From an uncultured Chloroflexota bacterium (lineage in GTDB: Bacteria > Chloroflexota > Anaerolineae > Anaerolineales > Anaerolineaceae), in NCBI GenBank assembly GCA_902786265.1, contig CADACE010000061.1:1-34174 (forward strand): 34,174 nucleotides of DNA, read 5' to 3'. Shown in pieces: positions 1 to 6,990 of the stretch; position 1 is the stretch's first letter; each line of letters starts with the position of its first letter. The position numbers were made by a program, and so were the translations under genes. Under the pieces are notes generated by a model, which was given only the letters and a program-made list of their open reading frames with translations, did not search any database and had not been told where the DNA came from.

Positions 1-204
1 TTCGGCCGCTTTCATGATGAGCCGCTTGTTGGGGTCTGCCGCGCGGAAGGCTTTGCAGGCCGCCTCATAGTCCGCCAGCGCGTCCTTCAGCCTTTCGTCA
101 TAGGAGTCGAAATCGGTGATGTGTTCCAAACCAAAGATATCCGGCTCGAAAATCTCTTCGGTTTTTTCGATCTCTTCGATGGATTTTTTCAGTTCGTCGT
201 TCAT
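1..204 (-). CDS. Unrecognised protein, 5' part only (cut by window edge)
   Basis: An open frame of 68 codons runs from ATG at 204 off the left edge with no stop. The start is supported by an AAAGGAG ribosome binding site about 6 nt upstream on the minus strand. The protein begins MNDELKKSIEEIEK and is highly charged, rich in Glu, Asp and Lys, with the look of a helical or coiled-coil N-terminus. I see no signal peptide, membrane segment or known motif, so no function is given. A 7-bp repeat array (223-254) begins about 19 nt upstream of the start codon, in what would be its leader. Confidence 0.7.
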   Translation of the reverse strand, partial: MNDELKKSIEEIEKTEEIFEPDIFGLEHITDFDSYDERLKDALADYEAACKAFRAADPNKRLIMKAAE

Positions 205-222
205 CACCGGGCTCCTTTCTAA

Positions 223-254
223 AAGTGTAAAGTTTGAAGTGTGAAGAGTGAAGT
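223..254. repeat. Tandem heptamer array, GTGTGAA-like
   Basis: AAGT or AAGA recurs at 223, 230, 237, 244 and 251, an exact 7-nt period. The units read approximately GTGTAAA, GTTTGAA, GTGTGAA and GAGTGAA. The array lies just upstream of the ribosome binding site of the minus-strand gene that starts at 204. Confidence 0.75.
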
Positions 255-281
255 TAATTCCGCCGGATCGAGTCTCCGGTC

Positions 282-342
282 CCTGGCACCTGGCACCTGA
301 TACCTGATACCTGATACCTGATACCTACTACCTACATCCTGC
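282..342. repeat. Tandem heptamer array, CCTGATA-like (8 full units plus a partial one)
   Basis: Units are in strict 7-nt phase: CCTGGCA twice (282, 289), CCTGATA four times (296, 303, 310, 317), CCTACTA (324), CCTACAT (331) and a partial CCTGC (338). Variants cluster, as expected from local unit duplication. A 12-nt piece (292-303) recurs inverted at 730-741. There is no spacer/repeat alternation, so this is not a CRISPR array. Confidence 0.9.
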
Positions 343-453
343 TTCTTTCTTCCTGAAAAACAGTTTACAGCAAAACTTGAAAAAAGAAAACCGGCAATGT
401 TGTCCCTTGACTTTTTTAAAATTTGTGGTAGGAAAATAGAACAAAGGTGCCGC

Positions 454-630
454 GGGATCATTTCTCCCCGGCGCGCGTCAGCGTGTCCGGGAGAAATGAT
501 CCCTCCGGCGCCGCCCCCCGGGATGATTTTGGGGTCGGTTCCTGAGGTACGAAGGAACTGAGAAAGACCCCACCTCGTAAGGTGCGGACTTCGTCCGATT
601 GGATTCTGAGCGGGAGCACCGCCCTCCCGC
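454..630. other. Dense stem-loop island in a gene-free region (REP/BIME-like element or structured RNA)
   Basis: Five hairpins follow one another. A 15-bp perfect inverted repeat pairs 454-468 with 489-503. A two-part stem pairs TGGGGTC (530-536) with GACCCCA (566-572), and inside it GTTCCT (538-543) with AGGAAC (553-558). CACCT (571-575) pairs with AGGTG (580-584) around a CGTA loop. CGGAC (585-589) pairs with GTCCG (593-597). GCGGGAG (610-616) pairs with CTCCCGC (624-630). Open frames across the island have no recognisable protein features. It could be an interspersed palindromic repeat or a transcribed structured RNA; the sequence alone does not decide. Confidence 0.5.
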
Positions 631-934
631 AACGCAGGAAGAGCGCCTGTGTGAAGCTCTAACGGGAGCCCTGACACCTTATCTTCAGGGAACAGTGGCA
701 CATCCTTATAATTACAGGCGGTACACATTGTATCAGGTGCCGGTGTACCTTCGTCATGATGTAATGAATATATTTGCGGATAAATTCCATTTTCGCCGGC
801 AATAAGGTAATATTGAAATGATCATGCTGTATTCCGATATCAGTACTCATCAGTGAAAATTCGTGCAGAAACCTTTGGTCATGAATGACTCAAAAATCAG
901 TTTTACAATTCGATCCATGGGAGGGGCTATGAAA
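631..934. other. Gene-free stretch upstream of the reductase gene
   Basis: No convincing gene or RNA is visible. It holds an inverted 12-nt copy (730-741) of part of the CCTGATA array and should contain the promoter of the downstream gene. The best candidate there, TTGAAA at 813-818 with a poor -10, is too weak to call. Confidence 0.4.
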
Positions 935-2248
935 ATGATGCATAAAACGCGGCTGTGGTCAGCTATTCTGTTCTTATTCGTATTGCTTTCGGTTTTTATT
1001 CCCGTTCGTCAAATCACTGTTCAGGCTGTTGAAAACGGCGAAAGCATGATTTATGTACATATCGGAGAAAATGTTCTGACGGTCAAACCGGAGCATAACT
1101 CCTCGGCAGACGCGTTCCTTGACCTGCTCTCACAGGGCGATATCACGATTCAAATGCATGATTACGGGAACTTCGAAAAGGTCGGTCCGCTCGGCAGTTC
1201 TCTTCCCACAAATGATTCACAAATAACCACCGGACCGGGAGACCTGATCCTGTATCAGGGGAATCAGATCACGATATATTACGATACAAATACATGGAGT
1301 TTCACACGCCTCGGCAAGGTACAGGACCTGACACAGGCAGAGTTAAAAGCCATTCTGGGCGGCGGAGATGTCACAGCGGTATTTTCACTGAAGGCAAACC
1401 CGGCTGACGAACCCCGGACTGGTGTGTTTGATTTTGAGAAACGGACGGTTCTGCTGAACAGCGGCTATGAAATGCCGATTCTCGGTCTGGGTACCTATGC
1501 GCTCGATCATGACACCTGTGTGAATTCCGTAAAGACCCTGCTCAAAAACGGCGGCAGACTGATCGATACGGCTTATATGTATCACAATGAAGAAGCGGTC
1601 GGAGAAGGCGTTCGGCAGGCGATGGCGGAATACGGCATCCCGCGCGAAGATATATTCGTGATCACAAAGATCTATCCCAGTCAGTTCAGCAGCGCGGAAA
1701 GCGCGGTTGAACTTGCCCTGGAGAAACTGGATATCGGATATATCGACATGATGCTCCTGCATCATCCCGGAACAAACGATGTGCAGGCGTATCAAACCAT
1801 GGAAAAATTCGTCGAACAGGGCAGGATCCGTTCGCTCGGATTGTCGAACTGGTATATAAAGGAGCTGACCGAATTCCTGCCGCAGATCTCCATCATGCCG
1901 GCACTTGTACAGAATGAGATCCATCCGTATTATCAGGAGCAGGACGTCGTCCCCTTTATTCAGGAAAAAGGGATCGTCGTGCAATGCTGGTACCCGCTCG
2001 GCGGCAGAGGGTATACCGCGGAGCTGCTCAATAATGAAACGATCAAAAACATCGCGCAGGCACACAATGTTTCTTCGGCTCAGGTCATTCTCCGCTGGGA
2101 CCTGCAGCGCGGTATCGTTGTTATTCCGGGGTCCGGAAATCCGGAGCATATCAAGGAAAATCTGGACCTTTTCGGTTTTGAACTGACCGGTGAGGAGATG
2201 GAACTTATCAACGCACTCGACCGCGGGGAAAAACACGACTGGTATTAA
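935..2248 (+). CDS. Exported cyclophilin-like / aldo-keto reductase fusion protein
   Basis: About 437 residues in three parts. An N-terminal hydrophobic signal or anchor (residues ~5-27) has no lipobox Cys. A ~110-residue domain follows, beginning IYVHIGENVLTV and ending near VTAVFSL, which resembles the cyclophilin-like (Cyclophil_like) beta-barrel family. A full aldo-keto reductase fills the C-terminal ~290 residues. AKR signatures are present: Asp and Tyr in DTAYMYHNEEAVG, Lys in ITKIYP, His in LLHHPG, and the cofactor-site run VVIPGSGNPEHI. AKRs normally use NAD(P)H in the cytoplasm, so an export signal is odd. The start at 935 (or 938) was chosen for spacing to GGGAGGGG at 919-926; ATG 929 is closer than usual. 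A gamma-glutamyltransferase gene follows after 23 nt, so the two are probably co-transcribed. Confidence 0.85.
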   Translation: MMHKTRLWSAILFLFVLLSVFIPVRQITVQAVENGESMIYVHIGENVLTVKPEHNSSADAFLDLLSQGDITIQMHDYGNFEKVGPLGSSLPTNDSQITTGPGDLILYQGNQITIYYDTNTWSFTRLGKVQDLTQAELKAILGGGDVTAVFSLKANPADEPRTGVFDFEKRTVLLNSGYEMPILGLGTYALDHDTCVNSVKTLLKNGGRLIDTAYMYHNEEAVGEGVRQAMAEYGIPREDIFVITKIYPSQFSSAESAVELALEKLDIGYIDMMLLHHPGTNDVQAYQTMEKFVEQGRIRSLGLSNWYIKELTEFLPQISIMPALVQNEIHPYYQEQDVVPFIQEKGIVVQCWYPLGGRGYTAELLNNETIKNIAQAHNVSSAQVILRWDLQRGIVVIPGSGNPEHIKENLDLFGFELTGEEMELINALDRGEKHDWY

Positions 2249-2271
2249 TTCAAAAGGATAAAAACTGTTTT

Positions 2272-3900
2272 ATGAAGACAAATTTTGACCCTCTTTATCA
2301 GCGTTATCCGTCCCAGCGTTATCCGATTTATGCGCGTAACGGGATGGTGAATTGTTCGAACCCCCTGGCAGCTTCCGCGGGGCTGGAGATCCTGAGACGA
2401 GGCGGCAATGCCATGGATGCCGCCGTCGCTGCCGCGGGTACCCTCACAGTCGTTGAGCCGACCGCGAACGGGATCGGTTCGGATGCCTTTGCGCTGGTAT
2501 GGTCGGAAAAGGACCGGCGGCTTTACGGCCTGAATTCAAGCGGCCCGGCGCCGATGGAACTGGATATTGAAAAAATATGCTCCGAAGGAAAGGACAATGC
2601 CGGGGAAATGCCTCACCATGGCTGGACACCGGTCACGGTACCGGGCGCACCCAAAGCCTGGGCGGAGCTGACAAAGCGTTTCGGGCGTCTGTCACTTATG
2701 CAAAACCTGGCTCCCGCGGTGAAATATGCCCGGGAAGGCTATCCCTGCTCTCCCAATATCGCCCATGCCTGGCAGTCCGCGTTCCGCAGATATCGCCAAA
2801 TATTGAACGGCTCCGCGTTTGAGGGATGGTTCCGCACCTTTGCCCCGGACGGGAAAGCCCCGGAGGCCGGTGATATCGTTTTCCTGCCGGATCACGCCGA
2901 TACACTGGAATCGATCGGCGAGACCGACTCCGAGTCCTTTTATTCCGGGGAACTTGCCCGCATCATTGATGCGGAGAGCCGAAAAGCCGGCGGTTTTCTC
3001 CGCTATGATGACCTGGCTTCCTATCAGGCGCAGTGGGTGGAACCGATCCATGTCGGTTATCGCGGATATGACGTCTGCGAGATCCCGCCCAACGGACAGG
3101 GGATCGTCGCGCTGATGGCGCTCAATATTCTCAAGGAGTTTGAATTCCCGGAAAAGGACCATGCGGAGACTTACCACCGGCAGCTCGAAGCGATCAAAAT
3201 GGCTTTCGGAGACGGTTTCCGCTATGTTACGGATCCGAAGAACATGACCATGGATGTGCAGGAGCTTCTTTCTCCCGCGCATGGCGCGGAACTGGCGCGC
3301 AGGATGACGGATCGGGCACAGGTATGGTCAGATATCAACCCGCCGAGAAGCGGTACGGTTTACCTTTGCTGCGCGGACCGGGAAGGGAACATGGTTTCTT
3401 ACATTCAATCCAATTACATGGGGTTCGGTTCCGGAATTGTCGTTAACGGCACCGGGATCGCCCTGCAGAACAGAGGCGCGGATTTTTCTCTGGACCCGCG
3501 TGATGTCAATTGTCTGCAACCCGGCAAACGGACTTACCATACCATCATTCCGGGATTCCTGATGCGTGAAGGAAGTCCGGTCGGACCTTTCGGTGTGATG
3601 GGCGGCTATATGCAGCCGCAGGGACATGTCCAGGTTGTGATGAATTATGTTGACTTCGGACTTGATCCGCAGCAGGCGCTGGACGCTCCGCGGTGGCAGT
3701 GGAAGCATGATCTGTGTGCTGTGGTGGAATCCCGTTTTGACAGTGAAATGGCCCGAGCGCTGCGGCGCAGAGGTCACGATATTCAGCTCGATTTGAACAC
3801 TTCAGCCTTTGGCAGGGGACAGATGATCGTCCGTCTGGAAAACGGTGTATATGCCGGAGGTACGGAATCACGTACCGACAGCAACATCGCCTGTTACTGA
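2272..3900 (+). CDS. Gamma-glutamyltransferase family protein (Ntn hydrolase)
   Basis: 542 residues, the usual length of the GGT family, with no signal peptide, so probably cytoplasmic like YwrD-type members. The N-terminal hallmark is ILRRGGNAMDAAVAA. The presumed autoprocessing nucleophile is Thr362 in RSGTVYL, followed by the small-subunit region with NGTGIALQNRGADF, PGKRTYHTIIPG, GVMGGYMQPQGHVQV and LDAPRWQW. The family cleaves or transfers gamma-glutamyl groups of glutathione and related amides after self-cleavage into two subunits; the true substrate here is not knowable from sequence. It lies 23 nt after the reductase gene, with only an AAAGGA about 14 nt before the ATG, so it probably depends on read-through. 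A hairpin follows at 3933-3965. Confidence 0.9.
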   Translation: MKTNFDPLYQRYPSQRYPIYARNGMVNCSNPLAASAGLEILRRGGNAMDAAVAAAGTLTVVEPTANGIGSDAFALVWSEKDRRLYGLNSSGPAPMELDIEKICSEGKDNAGEMPHHGWTPVTVPGAPKAWAELTKRFGRLSLMQNLAPAVKYAREGYPCSPNIAHAWQSAFRRYRQILNGSAFEGWFRTFAPDGKAPEAGDIVFLPDHADTLESIGETDSESFYSGELARIIDAESRKAGGFLRYDDLASYQAQWVEPIHVGYRGYDVCEIPPNGQGIVALMALNILKEFEFPEKDHAETYHRQLEAIKMAFGDGFRYVTDPKNMTMDVQELLSPAHGAELARRMTDRAQVWSDINPPRSGTVYLCCADREGNMVSYIQSNYMGFGSGIVVNGTGIALQNRGADFSLDPRDVNCLQPGKRTYHTIIPGFLMREGSPVGPFGVMGGYMQPQGHVQVVMNYVDFGLDPQQALDAPRWQWKHDLCAVVESRFDSEMARALRRRGHDIQLDLNTSAFGRGQMIVRLENGVYAGGTESRTDSNIACY

Positions 3901-3932
3901 GAAATTATGGGAAATAATTGTGGAAAATAATT

Positions 3933-3965
3933 CCGGGGACTGCCCTTATCTGGAACTGTCCCCGG
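3933..3965. terminator. Hairpin between convergent genes (terminator or REP-like)
   Basis: CCGGGGAC (3933-3940) pairs perfectly with GTCCCCGG (3958-3965) around a 17-nt loop. It sits between the ends of two convergent genes (3900 + and 3974 -). The minus-strand side is followed by a T-rich tract. The right arm shares AACTGTCCC with the hairpin at 18725-18766, so it could instead be a small interspersed palindrome used as a terminator. Confidence 0.5.
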
Positions 3966-3973
3966 ATCTGTTT

Positions 3974-4603
3974 TCAGAACACAAAAAGATATGTATCAGT
4001 CCATGTACAACGGTTGCCGAATTTCCAGTTTGATCCGGAAAGAACCGCAGGACCGACGCTGGTTCCGTAACCGTAAATGCTGTGACGGTCCATGACTTGT
4101 TTCCCGTCTAAATAAATGTAAACATTCATTCCGTTAACAACCAGCGCAAAATCTGTTGTTCCTTCAAAAGTTGGTACACCATAATAGTTATTACCGTATT
4201 TCAGATTTCCGGTCTGATTAAACCCGGACATATATACCGTTCCATCCATTCGTACAGAGGCTAATACATGGTAATTCGTTACAGGATCCGCTCCGAATAC
4301 GACCCCGCAGCCTGCTTGTGTGGAGTTGGGATGCTCATTTCCGGAAGCCCATGTTAATTTTGATGAGAGGACAAAATTTTCCGCGTCAATCATCGGAAAC
4401 CAGGAGTAATATCCAAGCTGAGCCATCTCGTCACTGAATTCTCCGATTTTGATAATGCTGCCCGGCTCTTCGGGAATCAGCCCTTCCGAGCGCAGCTCCC
4501 CAATAAAATACTGAAAATCGGTTTCGCTGTCAGCATATGCCGAATTGTATAGCGAGAAAATGAATATGCATAAAAATACAAAAATCAAGGTTTTCTTCTT
4601 CAT
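3974..4603 (-). CDS. Secreted LamG/concanavalin-like protein
   Basis: 209 residues from ATG 4603, chosen because AGAGGC lies just upstream and the protein then opens with a classic Sec signal, MKKKTLIFVFLCIFIFSL, with likely cleavage after AYA. A mature segment of ~45 residues precedes a ~140-residue beta-rich domain with alternating patches such as GCGVVFGAD, YHVLASVRMDG, FALVVNGMNVYIYLDG and LSGSNWKFGN. This is the pattern of LamG/DUF1080-like jelly rolls that often bind carbohydrate. No catalytic motif or anchor is seen, so it should be released or held by binding. It starts 16 nt after the rfbA stop and is probably in the same transcript. The fold is inferred from pattern, and the ligand is unknown. 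Confidence 0.75.
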   Translation of the reverse strand: MKKKTLIFVFLCIFIFSLYNSAYADSETDFQYFIGELRSEGLIPEEPGSIIKIGEFSDEMAQLGYYSWFPMIDAENFVLSSKLTWASGNEHPNSTQAGCGVVFGADPVTNYHVLASVRMDGTVYMSGFNQTGNLKYGNNYYGVPTFEGTTDFALVVNGMNVYIYLDGKQVMDRHSIYGYGTSVGPAVLSGSNWKFGNRCTWTDTYLFVF

Positions 4604-4619
4604 TACTGCCTCTTGATTT

Positions 4620-5525
4620 TTATGAGATGACTTTTCCTTCCAAAACGGCACGCAGATGTTCGCCATACGGACTTTTTCCGTATTTTATCGCGCTTTCTTC
4701 TAACTGATCTGCGTCGATCCAGCCCAGACGAAAAGCGATTTCTTCGGGCGCGGAAATTGTCATGCCCTGGTATTGTTCGATCATGCAGACAAAATTCGTC
4801 GCGCGCCGCAATGAATCAACAGTACCGGCATCCATCCAGGTAAATCCTCTGCCAAGCAGCTGAGCCTGGAGCCTTCCCTGTTTCAGATACATGTCATTGA
4901 GTGTCGTGATCTCCAGTTCGCCGCGGGCGCTCGGTTTTACCTGTGCCGCCATCTCGCTCACGCCTTTCGGGTAAAAATATAAACCGACAATGGCATAATT
5001 TGACTTTGGATTTTTTGGCTTTTCTTCAACCGATACTACCTCGTAGCTTTCTTCAAAGCCGTCGCTTTTCCGGTTGAATTCCATGATCCCGAAGCGTTCC
5101 GGATCTTCGACGTAATATCCGAATATCGACGCCATGCCTTCTTCTGTTGTTTTGGCTGCCGCGGCCAGTTTTCGTCCCAGTCCGTTTCCATAGAAAATAT
5201 TATCGCCTAAAACCATTGCACAGCTGTCATCTCCGATGAAATCTTTCCCAAGCGTGAAGGCTTGTGCCAGGCCTTCCGGGCGTTCCTGCACTTTGTATGA
5301 GAGTTTGATACCGAACTGGCTTCCGTCTCCAAGCAGTTTAATAATGTTCGGGGTGTCTTCCTTGGTGCTGATGATCAGAATATCCCGGATCCTTGCCAGC
5401 ATCAGTGTCGACAGGGGGTAATAAATCATTGGTTTGTTGTAAACAGGTAACAATTGTTTTGATGTTACCATCGTTAATGGATAAAGCCTGGTGCCGGCGC
5501 CTCCGGCAAGTACAATTCCTTTCAT
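4620..5525 (-). CDS. rfbA: Glucose-1-phosphate thymidylyltransferase (RmlA/RfbA)
   Basis: 301 residues, the typical length. The enzyme joins dTTP and glucose-1-phosphate to dTDP-glucose and pyrophosphate, the first step to dTDP-rhamnose and other dTDP-sugars in the cytoplasm. The nucleotide-binding signature GGAGTRLYPLT followed by SKQLLPVYNKPMIYYPL is at residues ~8-40. The metal-site region is LGDNIFYG, and EEKPKNPKSNYAIVGLYFY and TWMDAGTVDSL are further family blocks. The start at 5525 follows GGAG by about 7 nt. The rmlB, rmlC and rmlD partners are not adjacent; instead a secreted LamG-like protein follows, so the other steps must be encoded elsewhere. Confidence 0.96.
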   Translation of the reverse strand: MKGIVLAGGAGTRLYPLTMVTSKQLLPVYNKPMIYYPLSTLMLARIRDILIISTKEDTPNIIKLLGDGSQFGIKLSYKVQERPEGLAQAFTLGKDFIGDDSCAMVLGDNIFYGNGLGRKLAAAAKTTEEGMASIFGYYVEDPERFGIMEFNRKSDGFEESYEVVSVEEKPKNPKSNYAIVGLYFYPKGVSEMAAQVKPSARGELEITTLNDMYLKQGRLQAQLLGRGFTWMDAGTVDSLRRATNFVCMIEQYQGMTISAPEEIAFRLGWIDADQLEESAIKYGKSPYGEHLRAVLEGKVIS

Positions 5526-5654
5526 TGCTGCTCCGTGTTTTTTAATATTATAAAGGCTGTGAAAAGCAGTACTTCTCAATGATTTGATATTATACTGTCA
5601 GTATTAAAAATTATACCTTTTCATATCATATCATTTTAATTCAAATTTGCCTAT

Positions 5655-5683
5655 AATTTATGAATTAGTATCACAAGAATCAA
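5655..5683 (-). promoter_or_regulatory. Possible promoter of the rfbA transcript
   Basis: On the minus strand TTGATT (5678-5683) is followed after 17 nt by TAAATT (5655-5660). The region down to 5525 is very AT-rich and holds two further TATAAT boxes without good -35 partners. Weak match, offered only as a candidate. Confidence 0.3.
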
Positions 5684-5724
5684 AATACCCGGATCAAATG
5701 TTGATAAAAAGAGAGGTAAGCATA

Positions 5725-6050
5725 ATGAAACAGAAAATTGTCAATGTGTTTCGTACAGACAACCCCATTCTGGCGATGCTTCTTCTGAATGGCGGTACAC
5801 AGGTGCTGCAGGGAAATCTTGCGAAATTCCCGCAGAACCCCGAATTGTTTGAGTTTCTGGACAGTACCGGAGACAGCGTACTGGTCGAAGGCAGTCCATA
5901 CGATAGTATCCGGGCGTGAAACCGGGTATTAATGGCGACAGGATCCTGAACCCCAACGAATGGCAGGGTGAAAACCTTCCGGGTTTTGCGCTGATGGAGA
6001 CCCGTGATATCTTACGGGAGCGCTGGCGGAACAAGGTAAAAAAGGAGTAA
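5725..6050 (+). pseudogene. NADAR-domain (DUF1768/YbiA-like) gene remnant, 5'-truncated and frameshifted
   Basis: Two frames together give the C-terminal half of a NADAR domain. Frame one, from ATG 5725, contains GNLAKFPQNPELFEFL, STGDSVLVEGSPYDSI and stops at TGA 5917-5919. The next frame continues with ILNPNEWQGENLPGFALMETRD and ends at TAA 6048-6050. The join falls where the family has a Trp-Gly pair, at CGGGCG (5911-5916); one extra G there restores a single frame. The first ~90 residues of a normal NADAR protein are missing, so the gene looks dead even if the frameshift is an error. NADAR proteins act on ADP-ribose-type or damaged riboflavin intermediates. The remnant ends 6 nt before the next gene and carries that gene's AAGGAG. 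Confidence 0.75.
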
Positions 6051-6056
6051 AGTATT

Positions 6057-6767
6057 ATGAGAATCAAGTGGGATGAACTTGACGCGGTAAGGATTGCCTC
6101 TCCGCATGTAAAAGTGCTGTTTCCGATTATGGAAACAGAAGATGCCAGACAGCTGGCTGTCTTAATGGAAAAGTATACAATATTGCCGGAGAATGTACAA
6201 TGCGCACTTGGTTATCTTCGCTGTCTCTTGGAATCGACCGAGTTAGGTGCTTATTCGGCTTACGGACAGTACTGCAGGGATCTGCTCAGACATAATCTTG
6301 GCCATGTTCCGTTAATGCGGCTGCCGCTTTGCTTTATCGGCTGGGGTGGAGAGCATAATGAAATCGGGCCGGCATATGAGATAGACGCAAAATACTGTAT
6401 CTGTACGGATTCTAAGATTTTCTACACAGATGACGATATTCAGGACAGCGCTGAATATGCAGAGGAACTGGCTCGTTACATCGAAGCGGCCTCCTCCGGA
6501 ATCGTTGATGCGCGTGCTGAACAACTGGAACAGCTGAGAACGATGAATGCAGATATCAGACCGGCTCATTGGTGTGTTACTTTTCGATTGGATGATAAAG
6601 CGCTGAAAGAGGTCGCTGTGAACGGGAAACCTGTCAAACCTGAAGAAGGAAAGGCAACCTTCATCCTTCCGAAAGCAGGAGAATTTGACTGCATGATTGG
6701 CGAGATCGTCCACGGGGATCCGGATAACGCGTTTGTCCTGGCAAAGCACAACTACTGCATGAAATGA
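6057..6767 (+). CDS. Protein of unknown function, 236 aa
   Basis: A well-formed gene: ATG 6057 is preceded by AAAGGAG at the end of the NADAR remnant, and a strong terminator follows at 6857-6902. I do not recognise the family. The N-terminal ~100 residues look helical (ARQLAVLMEKYTILPENVQ, LGYLRCLLESTELGAYSAYG). The middle has an aromatic stretch, LCFIGWGGEHNEIGPAYEID, and an acidic segment, YTDDDIQDSAEYAEELARYIE. The last ~80 residues look like a small beta domain (VTFRLDDKALKEVAVNGKPV, KAGEFDCMIGEIVHG). There are no signal peptide, membrane segments or catalytic motif. Its position behind a NADAR remnant is the only functional hint and a weak one. Confidence 0.75.
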   Translation: MRIKWDELDAVRIASPHVKVLFPIMETEDARQLAVLMEKYTILPENVQCALGYLRCLLESTELGAYSAYGQYCRDLLRHNLGHVPLMRLPLCFIGWGGEHNEIGPAYEIDAKYCICTDSKIFYTDDDIQDSAEYAEELARYIEAASSGIVDARAEQLEQLRTMNADIRPAHWCVTFRLDDKALKEVAVNGKPVKPEEGKATFILPKAGEFDCMIGEIVHGDPDNAFVLAKHNYCMK

Positions 6768-6856
6768 TTTGTCTTTTACCCGTCACCATGCGTGTCGGTA
6801 GTATGCTTAATCCGGAAATGCGGGTTTTCCCCGGTATTATTTAGAAAATTATCTCT

Positions 6857-6902
6857 GATTCCAACAGTATTCCGTGGCTTCCGGTGTAATACTGTTGGGA
6901 TC
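6857..6902 (+). terminator. Rho-independent terminator
   Basis: A 15-bp stem (6857-6871 with 6888-6902, one G-U pair) around a 16-nt loop is followed closely by TTTTTT at 6906-6911. It ends the 5725-6767 unit and faces the converging NHLP locus. Confidence 0.8.
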
Positions 6903-6919
6903 TGTGTTTTTTAAGTAAC

Positions 6920-6957
6920 ATTATGGTAAACGCTTATTACCGGCTGCTTACCATAAT
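6920..6957. other. Second hairpin between convergent genes
   Basis: ATTATGGTAA (6920-6929) pairs over 10 bp with TTACCATAAT (6948-6957). It lies 34 nt beyond the stop of the minus-strand transporter gene. No U-run follows on the minus strand; on the plus strand a T8 run follows at 6975-6982. It may back up termination or stabilise a 3' end. Confidence 0.5.
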
Positions 6958-6990
6958 AACTGTATCCACTGCAGTTTTTTTTGATTTACA

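Noticed and set aside
223..342. Possible CRISPR array
   Set aside because: The units are 7 bp and directly adjacent, with no 25-40 bp repeats, no unique spacers and no cas genes.
599..805. Short plus-strand open frame in the gene-free region
   Set aside because: It has no ribosome binding site, overlaps the hairpin island and has no protein-like pattern.
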